A stretch of 55,588 bases of DNA from assembly GCA_036389135.1 (NCBI GenBank), contig DASVQP010000105.1:1-55588 (forward strand). The letters run 5' to 3'. Below are positions 1-9,148 of this stretch, piece by piece. Numbering within the stretch: position 1 is the stretch's first letter; the number at the start of each line of letters is the position of its first letter. This DNA is from Longimicrobium sp. (GTDB lineage: Bacteria > Gemmatimonadota > Gemmatimonadetes > Longimicrobiales > Longimicrobiaceae). The notes under the pieces are model-generated. The model saw only the letters and a list, made by a program, of their open reading frames with translations. It was not told where the DNA came from and made no database searches. The translations under genes and the position numbers were made by a program.

Positions 1-78
1 GAGCGGAGGGAGAAGCTTGAGCAGGGCCGCCGCGAACGAGAGCGGCGCCGGAAGGAGCCGATCAAAGCAGCGGCGTGA
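1..78 (+). CDS. C-terminal fragment of an unknown protein (cut by window start)
   Basis: The frame is open from base 1 and ends at a TGA at 76-78, giving 25 residues rich in Arg, Lys and Glu. This is typical of a charged helical tail. The start lies outside the window. The family cannot be recognised from so little. The next gene starts about 125 bases downstream on the same strand. Confidence 0.5.
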   Translation, partial: ERREKLEQGRRERERRRKEPIKAAA

Positions 79-203
79 TCACCGGCGAAGGTGTAACTCT
101 CACGAGCAGGCGATTTGTTCGGGAACCGCTGAAGCAGTACATCGCGCGGCGTCGGGTTAGGATCAATTTGGCCGTTTATTGACCACCGCCTTGCTCCCAC
201 CGC

Positions 204-3200
204 ATGCTCCCTGCTCCCTTGCCTCCGCTGTTCCAGGCGCGGATCGACGTCGGGCCGAAAGTCCTGGAGTTCATCGGCGCCCTCAGCCCGGACGACATCG
301 TCACCGAGCTGGTGCAGAACGACCTTGACCAAGGTGCCAGGTCCACGCGCATCGTGTTCAACCGGGACACGCTCGTCGCGCAAGGGGACGGCAGGCCCGT
401 TGACGAGGCCGGGTGGAGGCGGCTTTCGTATCTCCTCGGCGCCGGCGGTGCGGTGGAGGAGAAGCGGGATGGGATCGGCGTCAAGAACCACGGCTTGCGG
501 TCCTGCTTCGCGCTGGGCGACGAGATCTGGGTGAGGTCCGCGGGCGCGCGTACGCTGCTTGCGCTCGCGCATCCGGATGAGCGCGGCCGCCGCCGCCGAT
601 TCAACCCCGGCGCCTGGGACCACCCCGTCCCCGACTCCGAGGCGCCCGCCGCCGGAGCCCGCATTGAGGTCCCGCTACGGACCCGGGCGCTTCCGAGGGA
701 TGGGAACACGGACACGGGCCTGGCCGTGCCCAGTGTGGAAGAGCTGGAGCGCCTCTTTCGCACCGCGGTTGCGGAAGCGCCCCAGCGCTATCTCGGGTGC
801 GTGCGCCCGGACCTGACGACGCGCTACGCGCTGGTCCTAGAGCACTGGGAGCTTGGGACTTGGACGTTCACCTACACGTCCGGCCCCATGCGGCGAAAGG
901 GGCGCAACCGCGTGTACCGGCGCCGGTGCACCGTGACAACACCCAACGGCACCACCGCGGCGCTGCGTGAAGAGGAAGCAGTCCTATTCGTGCCCCGGAA
1001 GGTGACGAAGCTCGGCCGCACGCCGCGGTTCTTCCGGGGTCCGGCCGGCCCGGTCTGCGAGATCAGCTGGCCGGTCAGCGCGAAGGGGAAGCCGCGGAGC
1101 GAGTCCGGTCGCTTCCGCTACCCCATCGCGTACGCCACGGACGGGCTGGACGCGCGCACGGAGGTAGGCGTCTCGTTCTCGGCGCCCTTCGTGTCGAACA
1201 CGACTCGCCACGGCTTGGCGGCCGGTCTCCGGACGCAGAACGAGCCGCTGGTTGAGGCGTGCGAGAAGGCGCTCGTAAGGGTGCTGCGCGAGTATCTCGT
1301 ACCGACGTTCGGAGTCGGGGCACTGGCGGTGCTACACGATCCCTCCCGTGCCGCGTCAGAGCGCGCGACACGTCTGGTACTCGCCGCGGCCGAGGCGGGC
1401 GCCCTCCCGGCGGCGCAATGCGGCAAAGGCGCGCGGGGCAGACGCGGAGCAGGCGGGGGTAGCCCGGCTTGCGTCCCTGTTACCAAGCCCGGGAGACCGG
1501 CCTTCCTCGTCCCGGTGTGGCACGGTGATCCGGCGGCATCGGCCTCGCAGCTGGCGGTCCTCGCCCCCACGCGAATGACCCAGCTTCACGGAGCGGTGCC
1601 GGCGTACGTCCGCGAGCTGCTCGTCGCGCGCAGCGCTCCAGCGCCGGGGAAGGGACTTCCGTTCATCCTGTTTGACGAGCGCGACGTGGTGGCGCGCTTC
1701 TGCGGGCGGACCTCCGGACCGCACGCGTGGCGCACTCCGGACGAGCGGCGGCGTGACATGGCGGACCCGGCCCGCGCGGCGGTCTACCTCGACGTCATCG
1801 CCAAGGGCTTCCGGAGCGGCGCGCTCGCCGCCCCGCATGCGGACGAGATCAGGAAGGAGGGGCTGCTTCCGGACCGCCGCGGCGAGCTTCAACCCTGGAA
1901 CGCGCTCTGCCGCGAGCGCGAGGAGATTCCGGAGATCCCCGGCGTGGAGTTGCAGCCGTCGGTCCATCCGACGCTGGTGGATCATGCCGTCCTCACCCAG
2001 CACGTGAAGATCCCCGGCTTCCAGCTCTCCGAATACCTCGCGCGCCTCGACTTCACACCGGCCACCCCGGAAACTCGCGCGGAGTTCTTCGCCTGGCTCC
2101 TGAAGCACCGCCGTCGCGTCAGGGGCGCCGCGATCGAGGCGCTCTCGGCCCAGCCGGTGTGGCGCACGGGAGACGGCGCGTACGTCACCTTCCCGGAGCT
2201 GTGCGGTACCACCCCGGCGTTGCGGCGGATCCTCGCCGGGTTCGTGCACGTGCCTGCCTCCTCCGTGCGCACGATGTCCGGCGTTCGCTCGGACGGGCGC
2301 GGGTTCCTGCGCCTCCGGCGACAGCCAACCGGAGCCGAGTTGAGGGCGTGGTGGGACGCTGCCTCCGGCGCCTTCCCCCGCGACCGGCCGCTGACCCGCG
2401 AGGAGGTTGCGGCGTGGAGGCGCCTGGAGCGTGACCTCGTCCACGTCCGCGCGGACGCGCAGCTGAAGACGGAGATGCCGTGGATCGGATACGAGACCCC
2501 GGCAGTGGCCGGTGACCGCTGGCTCCGCCGCGTCGGGGAACTGCACCTCGGCGGCCCGCCGGTCGACGCATGTGCGCTCCTGCCCCGGGACCGGCTCGCA
2601 AGCGGCGGTGTATCGGAGCTTCATCGGGCGGTCGGGGCCCTGGTTCGCCCCTCCGCCGCGGCGCTGGTGCGGGCGCTCAGTGAGGACCCGGAGAACACCG
2701 AGGCGCTGCACCCGCGCCTCGCGGCGCTGGAGGCCGCGCGGCGCGCCAACGACCCGCCGCCGACCGACGTGTCGGCGCTGCCCATCCTCGTCGTCCACGG
2801 GGAGCGGCTCGCCCCTCGGCAGGTGGCGCTACGGGGCTCTCCGGACTACTGGGGCGCTTGGCGGGTGCCGCTCGTTCTCGATGGCGCCGCGACCGAGCGC
2901 CAAACCGACCTTGTCGCCGTGGGCGTCGCGGCGCGTACGCCTTCGGCTGAGACCTCCAGGGCGTTCTTCCTGTGGCTGTCGGCGCAGGCGGAGGACGTGC
3001 TGAAGGCGCATCTTGACCAGGTGATCCGGCACCTGCTGCACAAGAACGGCCCCCTTTCATGGTGGACCGCCCACCCTTCGCTCCCCTGCCTCCCGGTATA
3101 CCTGCACCGCCGCAAGGTGCGCCTCCTCTCCTACGGGAGCGCCAACACACCGAGCAACAAGGTCCTCCTCCCGGACTTCGCCGCCCTGGAGACCGCGGTG

Positions 3201-4397
3201 CTGGCGCGCGATCGCCGGCGGCGGATCGCCATTGTCGAGACCACGGCAACGATGTCCTCCGCGTTCGATACCCTGCTGAACGACTGGGGGTTCGACTCCC
3301 TCCGCAACGTCGCGGCGCCTCCCGTCGACGTGCGCGCCGCAAGCGACGGCCACGAAGACGACGCGTTGACCGAACGGCTGCGTGTCGTGAGGGGAGAGCA
3401 CTTTGGGGCGGTGTTCAGGAAGCGCATCCAGGAGATGCACCTCTCCGGGAGTTGCATCCGTCACCAGTGGCAACACCAGGTCCGCGGACTACGGGAGGTC
3501 CGGGTGGCGACGGGGCTGGAGGCCTGCTTCCGCTTGGGGAAGGAGGAATACTGGCTTCCCGTCGACAGCGCCTCCGACGTAGGCCGGAGCATCCTGTGGA
3601 TCTCGGCGGATGCCGGGAGCCGGACGAGAGCATTCTTTGGCGCCCTGGCGGAGCGTGTCTTCGTTCCGGGCTCCCCAACGTACCTCGCCTACGCCCTGCA
3701 GGACGCTGTGGCCGCGGGCTATGAGGCACGATTCGACAGCCCGGCGCGGGCGGAGCCCGGGAACACCGGCGGTGCGGACGAGCTGACGCTGGAGGGCGAC
3801 GGGCCCGCAGAGGGAGGGAGAGGGACGGACGTTCGCCGGACGCACAGCCTCGGCGACGCCGACAGCATGCCAAACGCGCCGGCGCCAGCGGCCCTGCCCA
3901 CGCGCGGAGGGACGGGGGTGCGCTTCGCCCCCCGCCGCCGGCGCCTGTCGCAGCCGCGGGCGGAGTCGCCGGAAGAACGGGCCGCAACGGATGAGCTGAA
4001 GGAGAAGCACTATGCCTGGCACTGCCAGGTGTGTCTCGCAACCGCGGATCCGTCGCGGCTCGCGCCGGCCGGCACGTACGCGTTCCGCCCGATGAACCGG
4101 CGATCCATGATGGTGGGGCACCACGTCGACCCGGTGCACGGCGAAGGCGTGCGCTGGGTGAGCAACCTCCTGGTGCTGTGCGAGTATCACCACCGCCAGC
4201 TAGGCGACCTGCTGTCGCGGGACGGAATCGTCGCGGCGATCGCCACGGCGACTCCGCACGCGCTCGACTTCGAAGACGGTGACGGCGCCCGCGCTCGGAT
4301 CGAGGGATTGGTGGTGGTGCTGCGACTCGATCGGGAGCCGTTCCAGCTGTCGATCTTCTTCACGCGGGAGCATGCCGACGCATGGCTCGCCGGGTAA
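204..4397 (+). CDS. Sacsin-type GHKL ATPase-like protein with C-terminal HNH nuclease
   Basis: A 1,397-residue protein. The ATG at 204 is the only sensible start, because a TGA lies in frame at 180. The N-terminus has a GHKL-like fold signature: an N-box (TELVQNDLDQGA, about residues 35-46) and a G2-like stretch (GIGVKNHGLRSCF, about 92-104). The usual DxGxG box is degenerate (QGDGRP). The C-terminal 110 residues form an HNH domain: CQVC, then GHHVDP, an N in VSNLLVLC, and EYHHRQ. This predicts an ATP-dependent sensor coupled to DNA cleavage, as in other large defence proteins. That function is inferred from architecture. It converges on the next gene with a 12-base gap and is higher in GC than the genes that follow. 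Confidence 0.75.
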   Translation: MLPAPLPPLFQARIDVGPKVLEFIGALSPDDIVTELVQNDLDQGARSTRIVFNRDTLVAQGDGRPVDEAGWRRLSYLLGAGGAVEEKRDGIGVKNHGLRSCFALGDEIWVRSAGARTLLALAHPDERGRRRRFNPGAWDHPVPDSEAPAAGARIEVPLRTRALPRDGNTDTGLAVPSVEELERLFRTAVAEAPQRYLGCVRPDLTTRYALVLEHWELGTWTFTYTSGPMRRKGRNRVYRRRCTVTTPNGTTAALREEEAVLFVPRKVTKLGRTPRFFRGPAGPVCEISWPVSAKGKPRSESGRFRYPIAYATDGLDARTEVGVSFSAPFVSNTTRHGLAAGLRTQNEPLVEACEKALVRVLREYLVPTFGVGALAVLHDPSRAASERATRLVLAAAEAGALPAAQCGKGARGRRGAGGGSPACVPVTKPGRPAFLVPVWHGDPAASASQLAVLAPTRMTQLHGAVPAYVRELLVARSAPAPGKGLPFILFDERDVVARFCGRTSGPHAWRTPDERRRDMADPARAAVYLDVIAKGFRSGALAAPHADEIRKEGLLPDRRGELQPWNALCREREEIPEIPGVELQPSVHPTLVDHAVLTQHVKIPGFQLSEYLARLDFTPATPETRAEFFAWLLKHRRRVRGAAIEALSAQPVWRTGDGAYVTFPELCGTTPALRRILAGFVHVPASSVRTMSGVRSDGRGFLRLRRQPTGAELRAWWDAASGAFPRDRPLTREEVAAWRRLERDLVHVRADAQLKTEMPWIGYETPAVAGDRWLRRVGELHLGGPPVDACALLPRDRLASGGVSELHRAVGALVRPSAAALVRALSEDPENTEALHPRLAALEAARRANDPPPTDVSALPILVVHGERLAPRQVALRGSPDYWGAWRVPLVLDGAATERQTDLVAVGVAARTPSAETSRAFFLWLSAQAEDVLKAHLDQVIRHLLHKNGPLSWWTAHPSLPCLPVYLHRRKVRLLSYGSANTPSNKVLLPDFAALETAVLARDRRRRIAIVETTATMSSAFDTLLNDWGFDSLRNVAAPPVDVRAASDGHEDDALTERLRVVRGEHFGAVFRKRIQEMHLSGSCIRHQWQHQVRGLREVRVATGLEACFRLGKEEYWLPVDSASDVGRSILWISADAGSRTRAFFGALAERVFVPGSPTYLAYALQDAVAAGYEARFDSPARAEPGNTGGADELTLEGDGPAEGGRGTDVRRTHSLGDADSMPNAPAPAALPTRGGTGVRFAPRRRRLSQPRAESPEERAATDELKEKHYAWHCQVCLATADPSRLAPAGTYAFRPMNRRSMMVGHHVDPVHGEGVRWVSNLLVLCEYHHRQLGDLLSRDGIVAAIATATPHALDFEDGDGARARIEGLVVVLRLDREPFQLSIFFTREHADAWLAG

Positions 4398-4409
4398 CCT
4401 GATTCGGTT

Positions 4410-5435
4410 TCACCCACGTTCCCCTCGCCGTCCACGCGTTGTGGCTGGCCTCGCAGCTTGTGGTGCGGTGGCGATGATGGCGGCCCGTACTTCGGGTTGG
4501 AGGAAACCGAGGAGTGCCGCAGCACGACCGGCATCGAAAGAGGGGTGCTGCTCCGCTGAAAAACGTAGCTGACCATCCAACACCTCTAGTAGCGGAAGAT
4601 CGATCAGCTCGCTGTCGTTCTGTGCGCTAAAGGCACCGAGATCACCCTGGGAGCTCCGCAGGTCGAACACAAAATGGAGCATCCAAGCGCCCTCATGGCC
4701 CTCATAGTAAATCGGCGGATAAGCGGCGCACCGAAACTGCTGGGGCTCGGCGTTCGCGCGTACCCAGCACGGAATCGTCGCCTTGAGTTTCTGTACGCTC
4801 TGCCCAGCCCCGCGTCGCAGATACCATTCGAGGTTCTGCCGGCAGTCATTGCTTCTGAGTCGCCCCGTAAGCCCCTTGAGAAAATCCTGAAAGTCCCTGC
4901 CTAACGTATGACGAAGGTTGACTGTGAGGAGGAAGAGAAAGTCCTGTCCGCGCTGCCGTTCGAACAATCGGCGGAGCGCCGCGACACGTTTTGCGGGCAC
5001 GCGCCCCCGGCGATAGCCGAATCCGCCGACGAAATCCAGGTTCACCAGATCGTAGGATAGCCGCTGGCGATGAGCAGGTGCCGCATCCGCCAGGATTGGC
5101 GCATGCCCATCCTGGTCAGTTCCATCAAGGATCACGTCTTCTATCTCACCACGCAGCAGTTGGAACTCGGACGAGACCTCGTGAACGGCTACGTTCATTA
5201 ACAAGCGACCAATCGTCTCCTGAGCAATCTCTCTCTCCTCGGGCGTCCGGCCGGTCCACTCAACACCAGTGCGCTGGCCTAGCCACGGCTTCCAGTCGAG
5301 GAGATCATGGATCTCGGGGCCGCAAAGCCCAAGATAACTAAGCGGGCGTCCCAACTCACGGAAGCGCGCCTCAATGAGCGCACCATCCCAAACGCGTCGA
5401 ATGACTCGTTTGTTCTCGCTGTCTTGATACGCCAT
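4410..5435 (-). CDS. Unknown 341-residue partner of a GHKL ATPase
   Basis: I do not recognise the family. The protein is soluble, with no signal peptide or membrane segment, and ends in an Arg-rich tail. Its N-terminus has a charged helix followed by an aromatic segment (LDWKPWL). It starts 12 bases after the stop of the upstream ATPase gene (5448-7157), so the two are almost certainly cotranscribed and probably act together, the ATPase as switch and this protein as adaptor or effector. No nuclease or protease motif is obvious. Codon use and GC are lower than in the 204-4397 gene it faces. Confidence 0.7.
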   Translation of the reverse strand: MAYQDSENKRVIRRVWDGALIEARFRELGRPLSYLGLCGPEIHDLLDWKPWLGQRTGVEWTGRTPEEREIAQETIGRLLMNVAVHEVSSEFQLLRGEIEDVILDGTDQDGHAPILADAAPAHRQRLSYDLVNLDFVGGFGYRRGRVPAKRVAALRRLFERQRGQDFLFLLTVNLRHTLGRDFQDFLKGLTGRLRSNDCRQNLEWYLRRGAGQSVQKLKATIPCWVRANAEPQQFRCAAYPPIYYEGHEGAWMLHFVFDLRSSQGDLGAFSAQNDSELIDLPLLEVLDGQLRFSAEQHPSFDAGRAAALLGFLQPEVRAAIIATAPQAARPATTRGRRGERG

Positions 5436-5447
5436 TTCCGGCGCCGC

Positions 5448-7157
5448 CTAAACGTCCGCGCCGGTCAACTCGGCCGCGCGCGCAACAATTCCTGAGACGA
5501 TGCTCCGGTACGCTGGGCTATCGAGCGAAAGCACATCTTCCAACACATTTTGTACGATGGTGATGAATGCGCCGAGATCGCCGTCCGTCTCGAAACCGAT
5601 TTCGCTCAAAGCGGAGGGCAGCCGCGGTGCCGGTTCCGCTTGTCTTCGTTGCGCGTCCGATGTTGTCCGCTTGCCTGCCTTAGCCGCCTTTTTCGCCCGC
5701 TCTGCCTCTGAGCGCGGATCATCGACCATCTTTCTGACCACATCCTGGAGGCGCTTCGCCTTCTTTGTTGCCTCCTCCAGACGCGGCTTCACATCACGAG
5801 CCTTCGCCTTTTTGTGGTTTGCCAGAACGCGCAGGATCTCATTCAGTTCGCCCCATGTTCCGAGTGGATCCTCTATCGCGTTCGCTTCAATTTCCGAGGC
5901 GATCACATTGAGGTCCTTCTCAGCTTCAACTACCTTTTCCCTGGCAGCTTCGTTGACTTGGAACTCCAGGGCAGCCTTCTCGAGAAGTCCGAGCCGCCCC
6001 CGCACCGCGAGATCAAGCGACCGACGCGCTGGACTAGTTTCAAATGCGTCGCGCCCGGCATTCGGCACGACATCATCATCCAGAACGTAGATCTCGCCGG
6101 TATACCACCGATACAGCTGTGCCTGCTTGAATGCTGCGCGGAGCACATCGCGGTCACCGATCGTGAACCCCTTCACCTTGTAGACGAAGCCTTCGAAGCT
6201 CGGCTGTCCCTCCGCTCTCTTGTAGTTGCTGTCAATTGCACCGCGTTTCGCGTTGAGGCAGGCCCAGTAGTAGGCAACCTGCCGACCAGTGCTATCGACA
6301 ATATAGTCATAGGCGGGCGGCTGCAGATCCGGGATATTGTCCTTGGTCACGGTTTCGTCCGGAATGCCATCGGACTGGAGCGTGATGCTGACAGCGTTGT
6401 AGGACGGCACCCGCGCGTAAAGCGCGTCGTTGATCTGCTTGCGGTATGGGAAATCGGGATGGAAGTCGACGGGCAGGTTCTGCAGCAGATAGCGCCGCAT
6501 CTCAGCGCGGTTGGAAAGCTGCTTCACGTGAACATCATTGATCTCCTGCAACTCTACATGCGTGAAGTGCTTCTCCTTCGGAAACGACGATCGTTCACGC
6601 TTGACGTACGTGTGATTGGAAAGAAGACGGATCAGCGATGTCTTCTCTTTGCCCGACTTGTTCCTGTCCGCGTCGAGCACCTCGCGCATTGACGCGAATT
6701 GGAAAACCAGCACGTGAATATGTTCGTCGCCCGCGCGCTTGGTCGTGATGCGAAGTCGGTTGCAGATGTCGAACCCCGAGTAGATCCCGATTCCGCGGAA
6801 ACCAACGTGCTCAGCGATGGATTTTGCGGAGAGTCCGAACTGCCGAGCCTGGAGCAACTCGTCGAGGTTCATACCACGACCGCTATCCAGAATCGCAGCT
6901 GAGTTCCCCGTCAACTTGATGGTGACGTGCTGCGCGCCGGCATCTACAGAGTTTTGGACGTACTCGCGGATGCAGTCGAGCGGGTTGTTGTATAGACCCT
7001 TGGACAGGATCGCGAGGAGCTCGCCGCCGATACCCTCCGGATCGATCGGTACCTGGTGAAGCTTGTCGGGTTCAGCATCGAGTAACTCAGAAAGCGTGAG
7101 TTGCTCGGGTGCATCGGCCGCAACGCCGTTCTTCGCCCCTCTGGCGGGAGTCGCCAT
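5448..7157 (-). CDS. GHKL (Hsp90/MutL-like) ATPase, first of three related copies
   Basis: A 569-residue protein with a clear GHKL nucleotide site: N-box EYVQNSVDAG (65-74), G1 box DSGRG (91-95) and G2 box GFRGIG (119-124). Further on is the signature shared with the ATPases at 9149 and 11106 (GEI at 354, then PNAGRDAFE and SPA, to about 377). The C-terminal third is a charged coiled coil (about 390-500) and a small terminal domain. Proteins of this class use ATP to open and close a dimer clamp. Here the client is unknown. It is the first gene of a two-gene unit with the gene at 4410-5435. A phage-defence role is inferred from the neighbouring Pycsar pair. Confidence 0.85.
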   Translation of the reverse strand: MATPARGAKNGVAADAPEQLTLSELLDAEPDKLHQVPIDPEGIGGELLAILSKGLYNNPLDCIREYVQNSVDAGAQHVTIKLTGNSAAILDSGRGMNLDELLQARQFGLSAKSIAEHVGFRGIGIYSGFDICNRLRITTKRAGDEHIHVLVFQFASMREVLDADRNKSGKEKTSLIRLLSNHTYVKRERSSFPKEKHFTHVELQEINDVHVKQLSNRAEMRRYLLQNLPVDFHPDFPYRKQINDALYARVPSYNAVSITLQSDGIPDETVTKDNIPDLQPPAYDYIVDSTGRQVAYYWACLNAKRGAIDSNYKRAEGQPSFEGFVYKVKGFTIGDRDVLRAAFKQAQLYRWYTGEIYVLDDDVVPNAGRDAFETSPARRSLDLAVRGRLGLLEKAALEFQVNEAAREKVVEAEKDLNVIASEIEANAIEDPLGTWGELNEILRVLANHKKAKARDVKPRLEEATKKAKRLQDVVRKMVDDPRSEAERAKKAAKAGKRTTSDAQRRQAEPAPRLPSALSEIGFETDGDLGAFITIVQNVLEDVLSLDSPAYRSIVSGIVARAAELTGADV

Positions 7158-7191
7158 GCGTGGAGATCCTTGCTAGTATGTGGAATGCCGG

Positions 7192-7296
7192 CTACTCACC
7201 GTCGTGGCCATGCAGCCGCTCTCGCAGCCACAGATTTGTCGCTAAGTTCGCGTTCTCCAAGTCGACCTGTGTGACGCGCCCGAGCCAACATCTCAA
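7192..7296 (-). other. Possible 34-codon ORF upstream of the ATPase
   Basis: A TTG-started frame ends at a TAG at 7192-7194. Its composition looks coding (WLGRVTQVDLENANLATNL), unlike the other frames in this 206-base gap. It could be a tiny protein, a leader peptide or the tail of a decayed gene. A stop lies immediately upstream in frame. No ribosome binding site is convincing. Confidence 0.25.
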
Positions 7297-7363
7297 CTAC
7301 GCGTCGCGGTAGGAATGGCGCCACGGCGCGAATTGCACCTCCCGAATGCCGGCCCCAAAGCGC

Positions 7364-8053
7364 TTAGTCTGGGATCTGCATTGTAGCATCGGACCCGTAG
7401 ATGCGAATGCCCCGCCACGGTTCCTCTGCCCAGCACGATTGTCCCGCGGTCGTGACGCGGAGGTTCCGTGGAAGTTCTGCGAAGACATCCGACGTGATCC
7501 AGATTGCCTTGGACGGCCGATCCGAAAGCTTCGCCGCGTAGTTTGCCGCCCGGCCGACCCACACCAAGTCCTTCGCTCCTCTCACTCCCTCGGTCGCAAC
7601 GAAGAGCATGCTCTTATCGATCCCGACGGTGTGTCTGACGACGTAATTGGCCGACGGGAACTCCTGCTTCATTATTGGATTGACCGTGTTGAGACATGCA
7701 TAGTTGATTCGGAGGGCTGCGGTCACTGCACTAGGACACTGGTTCGAGCCCAGGAACACTGCCATGATCCGATCACCATCGTAGGCGGTGATCTGTCCGC
7801 CTGATTCCCGAATGAGCTTTGCCGCACAGTGGAGATAGGTCTTGTAGACCAGAGCTGCGAACTGCGGTTCCTTCGTATCCACCAAGTCCGTAGAACCGGC
7901 AAGATCGGCATACAGAACGCAACCCTCCAATCGAACGGCCTGGTTGCCCAGGCCGACAGAATCGGCCGTGGGGACGACCGATCCATTCCGGATAGTCCAC
8001 GGCTCTTTCAGTGTCTTCCGCACCCAGGCGGCCAGATCTGTGTGAAGCCCCAT
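7364..8053 (-). CDS. pycC: Pycsar pyrimidine (uridylate/cytidylate) cyclase
   Basis: A 229-residue class III nucleotide cyclase with a single catalytic domain. Metal-binding Asp residues sit in LYADLAGSTDLV and in TAYDGDRIMAVFLG. The C-terminal helix with WVGRAANYAAKLSD carries the usual Asn of the active site. The short N-terminal segment (NGSVVPTADSVGLGN) matches Pycsar cyclases. Known members make cUMP or cCMP on phage infection; base specificity cannot be read here with confidence. The ATG at 8053 is chosen because it lies 2 bases after the stop of the effector gene and the domain begins soon after. Longer readings only overlap the effector gene. Confidence 0.88.
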   Translation of the reverse strand: MGLHTDLAAWVRKTLKEPWTIRNGSVVPTADSVGLGNQAVRLEGCVLYADLAGSTDLVDTKEPQFAALVYKTYLHCAAKLIRESGGQITAYDGDRIMAVFLGSNQCPSAVTAALRINYACLNTVNPIMKQEFPSANYVVRHTVGIDKSMLFVATEGVRGAKDLVWVGRAANYAAKLSDRPSKAIWITSDVFAELPRNLRVTTAGQSCWAEEPWRGIRIYGSDATMQIPD

Positions 8054-8055
8054 GC

Positions 8056-8964
8056 TTACCTCGACCCCAGGTCCGAGATCCGTTCCCGTAGTTCGGTAAC
8101 GACGGGGCCCAGCCGAGCATTCAAGGTAGCCGGTTCCCCCGGAGCAAACTCGAGCGGAGTGAATCCAAGCAGATCCGAGGGCAGCTTCAAATCGAGCCCG
8201 CGCTGCTTGAGGACCCATGTACGATTACGGCCAAGAACACCGCAGAACATCCCGAGCTCAAATAGGACGTTGTCCCGAGGCGCCAAGGCACGTTTTCTTC
8301 GGCTCGTGACGGTGTCGTCAGCAGTCAACACGAGGAGAGCAAAATCGCTGTTTGTTACTTGCACTTCCAAGCTATCCAAACCACTCCTGGAGGGAGCAAA
8401 TACGCCGTCAGTCCACATCCGCACCGTCAGCGGGTCATAGGCAAAACCCTTCTGGATCTCACGGGCAGTGGATAGTCCCTCCACGGAGCAGCCCACGAAG
8501 AGCTCAGGCGTCGTTCGCCGCGGCGGGACGAGCCCGCCGCGCTCGCGAAGCCGTGCGGAGACGATCTGTGCTGAGGCCTTCCATACGCGGGGAAACCGAT
8601 CTGCAAAAGCCCAAAATTCCGATCCGTCCACCACCACGGCCACCGTCGGCTGAAGAGCGACAACCGTCGCCGCGCGCGGTGCGGCAGGATCGATGACGGC
8701 CATCTCACCCACGCACGTTCCCGCCTCGCGACGCCGCACCTCAACGCCGTTTACCTGTACGGAGACGACACCAGCGAGGAGGAGGTAGATACGACTATCC
8801 CCGGCACCTTGGCTGATGAGAACATCACCCTCGTTGAACGATCTTAGAGAAGCGGTCCGCGCGAGTTCCTCTGCGGCTTCACTGATGCCGGCGAGTATCG
8901 GCTGCAGCCTGAGACCTTCGATCAACTTGGGGACTCCACCTGGACCTTGAAATCGGCTCAACAT
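8056..8964 (-). CDS. pycTIR: Pycsar effector: cyclic-nucleotide-binding domain plus TIR-like domain
   Basis: About 302 residues. The N-terminal half is a CAP-type cNMP-binding domain (FNEGDVLISQG, then GTCVGEMAVIDPAAPRAATV). The C-terminal half is a TIR-like NAD-cleaving domain (ELFVGCSVEG, then SDFALLVLTADD and PRDNVLFELGMFCGVLG, with a candidate catalytic Glu in FELG). In known Pycsar systems cUMP/cCMP from PycC binds the sensor domain and the TIR domain then depletes NAD+, aborting infection. It is followed 2 bases later by pycC. Upstream in-frame starts exist at 9000 (GTG) and 8991 (ATG). The ATG at 8964 is preferred because MLSRFQGPGG resembles family N-termini. Confidence 0.88.
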   Translation of the reverse strand: MLSRFQGPGGVPKLIEGLRLQPILAGISEAAEELARTASLRSFNEGDVLISQGAGDSRIYLLLAGVVSVQVNGVEVRRREAGTCVGEMAVIDPAAPRAATVVALQPTVAVVVDGSEFWAFADRFPRVWKASAQIVSARLRERGGLVPPRRTTPELFVGCSVEGLSTAREIQKGFAYDPLTVRMWTDGVFAPSRSGLDSLEVQVTNSDFALLVLTADDTVTSRRKRALAPRDNVLFELGMFCGVLGRNRTWVLKQRGLDLKLPSDLLGFTPLEFAPGEPATLNARLGPVVTELRERISDLGSR

Positions 8965-9000
8965 GGTCACCGCGATAGAAGGGCGCGTCATTGAAGTCAC

Positions 9001-9148
9001 GAGTGGGTCGAGTTAGGGGCCAAAAACTCCCGGCTGAGAACACGGAACGTCCGCTCTGAACGTAACTGGCGCACAATGGAAACGGCAACTAAGTTGCGGG
9101 CCGCGAGATCATCCTATTTATCTCCCTTATTATCTCCCCCACGGGCCG
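9001..9148. promoter_or_regulatory. Divergent intergenic region between the Pycsar pair and the next ATPase
   Basis: About 150 bases separate divergent starts, so promoters for both directions should lie here. The side near 9149 is markedly AT-rich (TATTTA at 9115-9120, TATTAT at 9128-9133) in GC-rich surroundings. There is no purine-rich ribosome binding site before the ATG at 9149, so a very short or leaderless transcript is possible. TTGCGG at 9094-9099 could serve as a poor -35 box (15-base spacing). The elements themselves are weak. Confidence 0.35.
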
